NCBI GenBank assembly: GCA_963921825.1
Contig: OY997595.1
Coordinates: forward strand, 15,927,228-15,991,227
Source of the DNA: Erodium maritimum
Taxonomy: Eukaryota; Streptophyta; Magnoliopsida; Geraniales; Geraniaceae
DNA length: 64,000 nt
Reading direction: 5' to 3'
The position numbers and the translations under genes were made by a program. Shown piece after piece: positions 35,230-44,495 of the stretch. Under the pieces are notes generated by a model that ran no database searches, was not told the origin of the DNA, and worked only from the letters and a program-made list of their open reading frames with translations. Each line of letters starts with the position of its first letter. Within the stretch, counting starts at the first letter, position 1.

Positions 35230-35880
35230 TTGAAAAAAGTTGCAAGTGACTTAGGGGATGATCATGTCATAGTAGAAGCTATCAAGGAGGGTCTATTCGG
35301 TAAGTTCATGAATTTGCCGAGCAAGTTTGACCACTTCAACAACATTTTGTGGTCCCTCCTTGTTAGGAACTCAGCGATTCACAGATCGTTTTAGATGTGG
35401 TTTGTGATGAAAGGGACACCGATCAGGTTGTCCATGAAGGAATATGTATTAATCAGGGGGTTGAACTGATCAACACCAGATGATGAAGATGCGGAATTCC
35501 TGAAACAGTTGTAGTCTAAATTTTTTTGGAATAAACATTTTCCAAACAATAAACGTTGAGTTACGCTTTTTGATTTGGAGAAGAAGTTGGTGGAGCTTAT
35601 CGATCGGCGGAAGAAATCGAATAGCCGGAGAAACGAGCCAAATGAAGATATATGCAAAATGGCTCACCTGTTCTTCGTCGCTGATGCATTGATACCCTAC
35701 AACAAAAAAGATAAACAAATCGAACAGAAATGGATGGGGTTAGTGGATAACCTCGAGAAGTTAAAGAGTTACCCTTGGGATATCTCTCATTCCAACATCA
35801 GAGGAATGAATGTTACCGAGAATTGGAGAAGAAGTATGCAAGCTTGTCGACTGATAAAAAAGGGGCCACATACATCATTG
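35230..35880 (+). pseudogene. DUF1985-like (Ulp1-type transposon gene) fragment with stops
   Basis: One plus frame reads features of the DUF1985 domain carried by plant Mutator-like and Ulp1-containing transposon genes. A SKFDHFNN...LLVRN segment is followed by MWFVMKGTPIRLSMKEYVLIRGLN, then VTLFDLEKKLVEL, MAHLFFVADALIP, and LVDNLEKLKSYPWDIS near 35740-35780. Four in-frame stops interrupt it (35392, 35467, 35512, 35557), so it is dead. No protease domain follows. The longest surviving open piece runs 35575-35901. The domain name is from memory of the motif order and needs a profile search. Confidence 0.6.
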
Positions 35881-35901
35881 TCAGTTTTCTCTCTGCATTA
35901 A

Positions 35902-36340
35902 TTGTAAGTAACATAGTAATGATAATAGTATTTTTTATTAAAAAATAGAAGTTTAAAGAACAAAATTTAGTAAAATTAGATAATAATGGTAAAAATAAAA
36001 TTGAGGGGGCACTTAACTGAAAAATGGAACTTTGAGGGATAATGGTTTAAAAATTAAGTGTGGATTTTGGAAAAGGAATATTTGAGGGGGGCACGGGCCC
36101 CCTAGATTCGTAGTAGATCCATCCTTGGTTGGTGGAGACGGGAAGAGAGGCAATTTTTACGACAGCGGAGATTTCGAACAATAGAGAAAGAGACTAGACA
36201 CCGTAGGGTACTTCAGATCTAATTATAATACCTATGATTTTAACAATTAGTTAGACTTATCACCATCCACACCGTCAAACAGTTAAGAATAAAACAACAA
36301 CAAAAGTTTTGACTTAACTCATGCTACCCATTACTTTACT
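35902..36340. other. Intergenic, no gene seen
   Basis: AT-rich sequence with a purine-rich 'gggggcacgggcccccta' segment near 36090 that resembles the end of an unidentified transposon. Nothing else is supportable. Confidence 0.35.
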
Positions 36341-37500
36341 TTTTTTTTTGTTAAAGGGTAGGTATTCATAATCCAAGTAGAAAATTACAATACCCACCAT
36401 CAACGGCGGACCTGAAACAAACCAGGGATAAAACTAAGAGTCCCCGCTTGAAAGATAAGCAAGTACTCCGGCAGACACGACTAGAAAAAACAAGTACTCT
36501 ACAATACAGAGTGGAAACAACAAACATGAAATATATGTGCCATAGAACGAGTCCAAGGAGCTAAATTTCGTTTTCGGAGGTTGCCTTGGTTCGTAAGAGC
36601 AAACAGGAAGTAGTCATGGCTAACCTGATCACCCTAGTAAGAACCAAAAGGGTCTTAAGTGGTCGAAAGTGTTGACCTCCCAGGGATCTAAAGGCCTATC
36701 ATAACTCCCGATGAAGCTATTTACCATCCTTCGTCGAGGTTAATGCAGTAAGATCCTGAAGGGCCGCCTGCATATTTTGATCGATGTCCATGAGCGTGAA
36801 AGCCTTATTCCTTTAAACAGCTGCGGTCTTTAGGTTTTTGGACCCTTTCCCTCTGGCCAAGATCTTGAGTTTCTTCATTTTCGTGGGTACTCTCTTTTCT
36901 TGTTGTCTTTTTTGATGTTGTATGTGTGGTCTGATAATGGAGGGACAAAGGTATTCTTCTGCTCGAAACCAGCTAAGATCTCGTGTTGGAGACTATGCTG
37001 AGCAGGTTGAGGTACGGCTACCTCATCCTGTTCGTGGCCCTTGGTCCCTAGAGGTCGTGTTCTACCCCCTTCCTTCTGCTTCTTGTCCGCCCAATCCTCA
37101 ATTGGTAGATGTGCCTCCTAGTTAGGCAAGACTGAGAACTTAATGGGGTGCGGGGATAGGGGAGGTACTACCGATTCCTTCTCGTGCCCTTAATCCTTCA
37201 ACATTACCTCCGGGGGGGGGGGGGGGGGGGTGGGTCTTTAGGAAAGACTAGGAACTCAACCACCTTAATGGGTCGGCTACTAACGGTGATTGGTACATCA
37301 TCCACGGCCGATGGATTGGGTTGATGTTGTTCCTATGTACCTGTCATATTAATCGGGCAATCCGAGCTAGAGAAAAAAGGTTGAGTTATTTTCGGGGTCG
37401 GAGAGGGCACTGTAGGGGTTGGGATTGTCATAGAATTCCAATCCGAGCTAAGAAAGCCTTCTGCCTTGACTAGGGGAGGAGCCCGGAGCGAGTCCGTGTA
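36341..37500 (-). mobile_element. LINE-derived fragment
   Basis: A T run (36340-36350) followed by 'gttaaagggtaggtattcataatcc' suits the reversed 3' end of a LINE. Further in, the minus strand reads a basic peptide (KMKKLKILARGKGSKNLKTAAV near 36880-36800), possibly the end of LINE ORF1. No RT is present. It contains a 19-G run at 37212-37230. Confidence 0.4.
37212..37230 (+). repeat. Poly-G tract (19 G)
   Basis: This is an unbroken homopolymer of 19 G preceded by 'acctcc'. It could form G-quadruplex DNA and is prone to sequencing length error. Confidence 0.9.
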
Positions 37501-37503
37501 TCT

Positions 37504-38107
37504 TGCTTTTTATCAACACTAAACACTATGTTTATCACTAAATTACACGTGTTTTATCACATGTTTTTTTATCAACACTATAATCTAGTTTATCACCCTA
37601 ATTATCAAAATAGAACATGATTTTTATCACTTCATCCCTTGTTTTTTTTATCACCCCATTACATGTTTTTTTATCAATATTTAGCACTAGTTTGGTACCT
37701 CGATATAAAAAATTTATTTAATAAATATTTATCAACACTCAACATTATTTTTATCACCCTGATATTTTCGTGCTTCAAAATATATTCAATATGCTACTTG
37801 ATAGATAGCCCTTGGAAAAAATATTGGCGCAAGATTGAAGCTAATCGGAGTTCAAACGAAGCAGGAAAAATTAAATTAGTGTATTGGTAAAAAAAAGGAC
37901 ACTTGTCCACATGGCACCATGCTATTACAATTACGCCCTTATTTGTGTGAGAAATGCTGAAAATGGCCTGGCTTTTGGGTGAAATTAAGGTGATGATGTG
38001 GCATCTTGGTGAATGTTGGATGGTGAATGTTGAATCATAAATGTGTGTGGCTAGGATGAGTTCTCACAGTTTTTAAGATAAGAGAAGTTTTTAGCCGATT
38101 TGTCCTC
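37504..38107. mobile_element. Mutator-like inverted-repeat family, partial copy 2
   Basis: It carries the family's TTTATCAACACTAAACACT phrases, 'gtgcttcaaaatatattca', 'cggagttcaaacgaagc', the 'cacttgtccacatgg' block and the right end 'gttctcacagttttt…gtcctc'. The left inverted end is missing; the sequence starts abruptly next to LINE debris, so it is a truncated copy. Confidence 0.65.
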
Positions 38108-38619
38108 GTTATCTCAGTATAATAGAGGAATTTCCTACAATCCTATATTTTTGGTCACATGTAAAAGTTTAAAAGTGTTCGTTCAGGTACCAAAGTATTG
38201 GTCGTTGTCCAAATTTTGGAATATTCCATTAAAATGGATTAAAAATTAGAGAATATTATGTTACGCTAGACCGAATTTTAAAAATCTAAATTATAAGATT
38301 GCACAGAGGGGTTGTGATGGCCTGTAAGAGTTTGTGCAGAAACAGTATAAGTTTTCGTAGGAGATTGAAAAATTAGTTTGTAAGTGTGTTTTGTTAGGTT
38401 TATAAGATAACAAAGATAATAGGAGCATTTTTGTAAAATGTAATGGCATGTGGTGTGCACATGTCATTTTCCGTCCGAAAATGGACAGAAAGTGATTAAA
38501 GTGAAAATAAATGTCAATTAGAAATGAGAGAAAAATAGTTAACAGGTAATATGAAAAAAGTCTATACTTAAATAAGTTTAATTATCCCTAATGATTATCA
38601 TACAAGTAAGAAAGTGATT

Positions 38620-39275
38620 ATCCAGAGCACCTGTAGGAGGATATCTAGACCCACCATAGAGTCGGGAAGTAGAAAGATCCTCGGGAACAACAAGGGGGTC
38701 TTGACAACGACATGCCAAGGGGTGGAAACCAAAGGGACGAGGAAAGACGAGGCAATTCTATGATCGGACAGGGAAGCTGAAGAGAGCTCTTGATTTGGCA
38801 GGCCTCACTACCACCACCACGTATCGGCTGCGGGATGAAGAGGATGATGAGATCTTTAGGCGAGGGTTGCCAAGCAGCCTCGCCGGAAGTCATGAGTAAC
38901 CTCCTTAATGGGGTGGTGGCCACTTGGTGGCGTACACCCACGACCCAGGACCAGATCCCCTCGGAGCATACCGGAGATGGAGAAGATTGATCGGGTTTTG
39001 ACTGGTTTTTTATGATTTTTTGTTGTTTCATTTGTTAGGATGGCTTCTGTTTTTGTGTTGGACTTTGTTTTTCTGTTTTTGTTTGGGTGGACCTCAGATT
39101 ATTTGTTTTTTCGTCTAATTTGCAATTACAATTAATTCTACGGGTGCAAGAGTATCGGAAAACCTACGAGGGTCTTGAACATATCCGGGATCCCATAGTC
39201 CTTCTAGGTTCTGTTACGTTTTGGCATTATTAATACAAATCTTTTATCGTCCGTTTCAACAAAAAGAAGAAGAAG
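38620..39275 (+). mobile_element. LINE 3' fragment
   Basis: The right end 'ggcattattaatacaaatctttt...caacaaaaag' resembles a plus-strand LINE 3' tail. Upstream a plus frame reads a basic, Gly-rich peptide without a clear domain. No target duplication was found. The assignment is tentative. Confidence 0.35.
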
Positions 39276-39549
39276 AATGTGTCATGGAAGGTAACGAAAG
39301 GTTTCCAAACATGTTTGAAATAAGAAATAATTGGATTTCATCGTACCACCGAGTCAGGATATAGGTCTCATGTTGAAATAAACGTCAAGCTACGAGAGTA
39401 CAAATAGTGTTTTTGGGTGGCTAATAACAAGTTTCTAAGAGTTGTTCCATTCAAGCAGAGATTCAGTGATGTGCTTTTGATAACCAAACGCCATTCATTG
39501 ATTAGGCCCAGCCGAATTGGTTTCTTTTTGGATCAAAATGGGAATATTA

Positions 39550-40066
39550 TTAAATGTCGGCAATGATGATATTGTGAAATGGTTCCGGGATATAACCCCC
39601 TCGCAACTCCCAGACAGGGGAAGAACAAGCCGGCCGAGCAAGCCAATGAGTTACTTTGTTCGTTGTCCGTCGAACAAATTCGAGTTGCACACACTCGAGT
39701 GTACTTAATAGGGAAATACAATCTTTTACGACCATCCTTATAGGGGAGGAGGAGGCCCTCCTCACATTGATCATATCCACTATGACCTTACAATCACTTC
39801 TAATGCTTGTCCTCTGTCCCGACCTACGAAGGAGCCATGACAACGCATCCCTGATCGCGTACGCTTCAACCAGACTTGGGTTCTGAGGGCTCTGAAACGA
39901 CGTCGAGCGGGCGCGTATAACACCCCCCCCCCCTTCTGTCCCTACAAAGCCACCAAGTTCCCACTCGACCTATTGACGCAAATAAAGCACCATTAGTATT
40001 TATAGCCCATTCCCCTTGATTGGGGGATTCCCACAATGTGGGAGCTCGCATATGTAGTCCCCCCAT
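39550..40066 (-). pseudogene. LINE RNase H domain
   Basis: The minus frames read a first strand INTNGALFAS (an Asn where the catalytic Asp normally lies) in 40066-39866. After a shift, SDCKVIVDMIN and the final FVRRTTNKVTHWLARPA segment follow in 39843-39550. This is the same family as the RNase H at 1597-2142 but a different subfamily. A run of C at 39923-39933 coincides with the frame break. Confidence 0.65.
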
Positions 40067-40416
40067 CCGAGATCATGCCCGTGTCTTTCTCACATGTGCT
40101 TCCACCCATCCCGTGTGTAGGGCCAGCGCCGTCTGCAGCACAGTGGTTGTTGATTGCGGGATGTTTTCCCATACTATCTTATCCCTAGCCTTCCACAGTT
40201 CCCACCTTATGAACCGTATCCTTCCTCCGGAGGCCGGGGGGTTGATTTGTAGAATGGCGGATAACCATTCGATAAAACTGATAGGCTCCTAGGGGAGCCG
40301 CAACCCCGATCGGGTCCAGATTTCCGCAGCCAATGGACAATTGACCAGAAGATGAAGCTTCGTCGCTTCTTCCTTTTGACAGACCGGACAAGTTGCTTCC
40401 ATTTCCACAAATCGTC

Positions 40417-41810
40417 TTATGAGATTAGTTGCCACCTGTAGACATCCCGAACAGGTCCCCAAAGGAACGTACGAATTTTAGGCAGTACTTCCAGTCCCCA
40501 TATCCTAGACCAGATGTCCGTGTGAGGGGAGAAACTCGCTTGTGCTTGGTGGATCAAGTCGTACGACGAATTGACTGAATACTCCCCCAGATGCTCGCCC
40601 GTCCAGTACCATGAGTTCGAGACCGCCGTCAAGCTTATCGGAATATTCAGAATAGCCACCCGATCGGCCTCATTGAAGAGATCGCGGATGAGGTCAGTGT
40701 CCTACTATATCGAGTCTGGCCGCATTAGCCCCGACACATTAAGATCGTCCAACTCCGGGTTGTCTGTCATGATCATAGCCTTCTCCCCTAACAACCATGG
40801 ATGGCGCATAATAGAAGTCATTGTGCCCGGACCTATAGACCGTCTAACACCTTTCAAGACCAGTTCCCTAGCGGACAAAATACTTTGCCACACATAACTT
40901 TGTCTGCTTTTTTTTTTCTGAGCGTCCAATACCAAACAATCTGGGAAATATCGCGCCTTCAGTACTCTTGCCACCAGACTTTGTTCCTCTATCACGAGCT
41001 TCCACAACTGTTTCCCCAGTAGGGCCGTGTTAAAATCCTATAAATTCTTCAACCCCAAACCCCCCTCGTCCTTTGGTTTTGCCATACTCTCCCATGACTG
41101 CCATATTATTCCTTTCCCATAACGACTTGGCTGAGGCCATCAGAATTTCGCAAGGGCCACATTCATTTTGTCCAAGGTCCCATTCGGCAGCCTCAACACG
41201 CTCATAGCGTACATAGGAATGGCTTGTAGCACCGATTTCACGAGAACCTCCTTACCCGCCCCATTTAGAAGTTTCCCATCCCACCGGTTAATTCTCCTTA
41301 GTACCTTATCCGATATATATTGTAAACTTCGTCTCCTACTCCTCCTCATCATGTTTGGTATCCCCAGATATGGAGACGGGTGTGGGAACTCTGGGATTCC
41401 CAGTACACGCACCCCTTCATCTTTGATATCGATATGAGTATTCGTCCTAAAGAATATCGATGACTTCTGTTGATTCACCACCTGTCCCGAGGCTTCCCCA
41501 AACATTTGAAAGAGAGAGCGGACCTTCTCCATTTCAGGGGGGGGGGTCCCTTTGCAATAGACATATCAGTCATCTACAAAGAAGGGATGGGTAAATGCCA
41601 GAGCTCGGGGCGCTATCCTAATCCCATGTATGTCCCCCCGGCCCTCCGCCATCTGGAGGAGACATGATAGGCCATCCATACAGAATAGGAACACATAAGG
41701 TGATAGCGGATCACCCTGGTGAATACCACGTTCCGGTTGTACAAACTCCGCCTACCGCCCCCCCGCCATTATATTATACGTGACTGAGTACGTACATCTC
41801 CGAAGTAGGC
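40417..41810 (-). pseudogene. LINE RT C-terminal half and zf-RVT region
   Basis: Near 41745-41690 the minus strand reads ERGIHQGDPLSPYVFLF, an RT motif. Near 41566-41590 it reads the FVDD active site, followed at once by a TGA (41566-41568). The 41532-41140 frame continues with GQVVNQQKSSIFF and PSPYLGIPNMM. Next comes WDGKLLNGAGKEVLVKSVLQAIPMY, typical of the LINE thumb region. The zf-RVT region is at 41007-40417 (…FLWGPVRDVYRWQL). Several shifts separate the frames, so it is inactive. Confidence 0.75.
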
Positions 41811-42018
41811 TGATGTGGACATAAAATACATCTATTTTAGATGTCATTAGCCCACATTTATGTTCTTTTTAGTCCCGAGTTAATATGAAATGATGCATTT
41901 TACTCTCATATTGTGTATTTGGTCTTGTTTCAGGGTTCATCAAGTTTTCGGAGCAAAAAGGGGCAATTCGGGAATGAAACGGAGCGAATTTGGAAGTTGG
42001 GCAGAAGTGTCAGCAACA

Positions 42019-42057
42019 TGCACCAATTTGTTGCACGTCGTGCAACAAAGTGGTGCA
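42019..42057. repeat. 39-bp U3 palindrome 1
   Basis: The arms are TGCACCA + AATTTGTT + GCACG and CGTGC + AACAAAGT + GGTGCA-type around one central base (42038). In the 3' LTR the copy is at 53308-53346 and has a single arm mismatch. The outer heptamer and the GCACG core are shared with the other copies; the middle segment is not. Confidence 0.9.
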
Positions 42058-42081
42058 CTCAGAACAGAGGAGTCAAGAATC

Positions 42082-42120
42082 TGCACCATTTTCTTGCACG
42101 GCGTGCAAGAAACTGGTGCA
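42082..42120. repeat. 39-bp U3 palindrome 2
   Basis: It has the same outer TGCACCA/TGGTGCA and core GCACG-G-CGTGC as palindrome 1. The middle segments are ATTTTCTT and AAGAAACT, complementary to each other with one mismatch. The 3' LTR copy is at 53371-53409. A degenerate third copy follows at 42128-42166. Confidence 0.9.
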
Positions 42121-42224
42121 ACTTAAGTGCACCAGAAACTTGCACGGCGTGCAAGCGACCGTGCAAGCGTCAAAAACGCGATTTCCAGCTGCGTTTCCTA
42201 TTTTTTATCAGAGTTAACCCGTCA

Positions 42225-42232
42225 TATAAAAG
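42225..42232 (+). promoter_or_regulatory. Athila LTR TATA box
   Basis: TATAAAAG lies about 415 bp into the LTR and about 105 bp downstream of the second palindrome. It is the expected core promoter for the genomic RNA; the 3' LTR copy is at 53514-53521. Confidence 0.7.
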
Positions 42233-43210
42233 GGAATTTAGGTCAGATTGAAGGGTATCACGAATTGGAGGAGAAAAACACACTTTGGAGCTTGGAGAAC
42301 TTGGAGAGAAGATCGAAGCAAGAGATTAGAACATCAAGGTTTTGTGTAATTGGATTGAAACTTGATATTGGTATTACTCTTAATGTTTAATATGAATCTC
42401 AGTGTTTTATTCATCTCTATGTGTTCTTATTCTCGTGCTATGAACTAAACTCTCATGATCTAGGGCTAGGGGTGAAGATGTGATGGATGGAATTAACTTG
42501 TTTGAGTTATGCATTTGTTAACTAGTATTAGGATTTCGTTTATTTAATTCCGTTCGTAATGCTACATTGCCTTGATCACGTTTATGTATGATTTAATCTT
42601 GTTAACCAACAATTGAGAAATGAGGTTAGGAAGAGGAAAAAGGAATTAAGTAGCTCGGGTTTCAATCTAAGCCAGAGTATGGTTAGACTGACACGAGTGC
42701 AATAGCCATAGGAGTAAAACCCGAAAGTTAGAGGAATTCATAGAATATAATGCTATATACCGCTCTACACCTAGATTAGAGATAATTAGGTGGACCGAGT
42801 ATGTTAGGGTCCTAATACGATCGAGAGATGGTTAGGACTATACTTAGAGAATTCCCGTTGCCTTTAGAATAATATTAGTTGCAAATGTATACCGAACCCC
42901 GTTAAATCATTCATCACATTCGAACCCCATTAAAGTCCTAGATCGCCTTCTATCTCTGATTTACAATCCTGTGACTTTGTGCTTATTTTCGGATCATTCA
43001 CATAATCTTGTTACTTGCATGAATTTATATTTTACAAAACCAAACCAATCACCAGTATAGGAATAGCTTGATTATCGGATTAATTAACTAAAGTGTTTGT
43101 CTAATTGCTCCCTTGGGTACGATATCTCGGACTTAAAACCCGAATACTACTTGACGACCGGTACGCTTGCCGTACCATTCTGAGGGTTAAATCTCGGAGT
43201 GTCAAGTTAA

Positions 43211-43230
43211 TGGCGCCGTTGCCGGGGAGC
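43211..43230 (+). other. Athila primer-binding site
   Basis: TGGCGCCGTTGCCGGGGAGC lies 6 bp after the 5' LTR. This sequence is the usual Athila primer site, which to my knowledge matches the 3' end of tRNA-Asp. Confidence 0.85.
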
Positions 43231-43312
43231 AATTAAGGCAACTCTGATACGTTTATAATTCGTATTAAGACTATTTCATTTTTTTTCCCTTTTATTTAAT
43301 TTAATTGTGTGT

Positions 43313-44495
43313 ATGCAATTGCGGTCTCACCCCTCTCCGAGTTTGTTGACTACAGATATTTCAGAGGTCGAGAGAAACGCTCGGATCGCGAAGCGTCAAG
43401 GGAAGCAAGCTATGAGTCATCACTCCGCTTCAAGTCATCATTCTGGTTCGAGTCATCACTCAGACAATGAAGATAACCAAAATGACATTCAAAGGGAAGC
43501 AATCCAGCCAAGGAATGAAAACCCAATTAGGGAGCAGAATCGGGTTCCTCCGGGCTTTAATCCGCTATTTGCTCCGGAAGAACCACCAAGGCAAAGGGCA
43601 TTGATGGAGTATGGAACTCCATCACTCCGAGGCATTGAAGGCAGCATTGTCGCACCACCAGTCACGAACCCGACTTTTGAGATCAAGACATCAGTTATCA
43701 ACCTGGTGAGAGGTGACCCATTCCATGGGAATGCACACGAGGATCCGTTGGAACACTTAACAACGTTTCTCGAGCTGTGTGACACATTCAGGTATAATGG
43801 AGTGTCAAGTGATGAAGTGCGCCTTCGGCTTTTTCCCTTCTCATTGAAGGATAAAGCAAGTAAGTGGCTACGTGAGATGCCCACTGGGAGCATTAGAACA
43901 TGGGACCAGTTAGTGGACGCCTTTATGAACCAATTCTTCCCACCTAAGAAGACAATAAAGCTAAGGGCAGACATTAACACCTTTGCCCAACAAGGTGATG
44001 AGACATTGGTGGATGCATGGGAAAGGTTCTCTGATTTGCTGAGGCAGTGTCCACATCATGGGCAACCACTATGGGTGCAGCTACAGACTTTCTACTCGAG
44101 TCTGAATGAAGTGAGTCAAGGTCAGTTGGATTCAGCAGCTGGAGGGTCTTTTGTGCAATTGACTCCAGAGAACAACGTGTCTCTCTTGAACCTCATGGCT
44201 TCTAATAGAGTCTGGCAATCCAATAGAAGAGGTGCAGGAACTAAGGGGACGGTCAATGCAGTGGAGTCTTCCTCAATGGACAAAGTGGTGGACCAGATTG
44301 TGCAGAGTGTGACAAGAAAGTTGGATGCCATGCAGGTACCTTCACTTATAGATCCCATTGACTACATTGAAGGTATTGGAGAACCTCAAGGAGAAACTGC
44401 AAATTTTGTGGGCAACCAGAGGAAGCCAAATTATGATCCGTTCTCCTCTACCTATAACGAAGGATGGAAGGACCACCCGAACATGGCCTGGAAAA
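43313..44495 (+). CDS. Athila gag (capsid)
   Basis: The first ATG is at 43313 ([10 protein letters not shown]). After a His/Ser-rich region (about residues 35-55) the capsid domain (Retrotrans_gag) runs from about residue 135 to 285. It includes [37 protein letters not shown] and [35 protein letters not shown] follows near 44400-44460. The open frame physically continues to 44692, but from 44492-44497 (AAAACC) the correct Athila continuation (Gln/Pro-rich [12 protein letters not shown]) lies in the +1 frame. Gag and pol are therefore separated by a single extra base. No CCHC zinc knuckle is visible. Confidence 0.88.

Larger units (their letters stand above)
39525..41810 (-). mobile_element. 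L1-type LINE, 3' half (split element)
   Basis: On the minus strand this half continues the LINE whose 5' half is at 55651-57600. From 41810 downward it encodes the RT C-terminal half, the zf-RVT region and RNase H. It ends near 39525 with '…taataatattcccattttgatcc', a LINE-type 3' end. Frameshifts and stops occur throughout. Between the two halves lie the Athila element and another LTR fragment, and about 70-90 codons of RT are missing at the break. Confidence 0.75.
41811..43204 (+). repeat. Athila 5' LTR (1394 bp)
   Basis: It begins TGATGTGGACAT and ends GAGTGTCA. The U3 contains the 39-bp palindromes at 42019-42057 and 42082-42120 and a TATA box at 42225. It differs from the 3' LTR at two visible positions, both inside the first palindrome (42038 and 42050). 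Confidence 0.95.
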
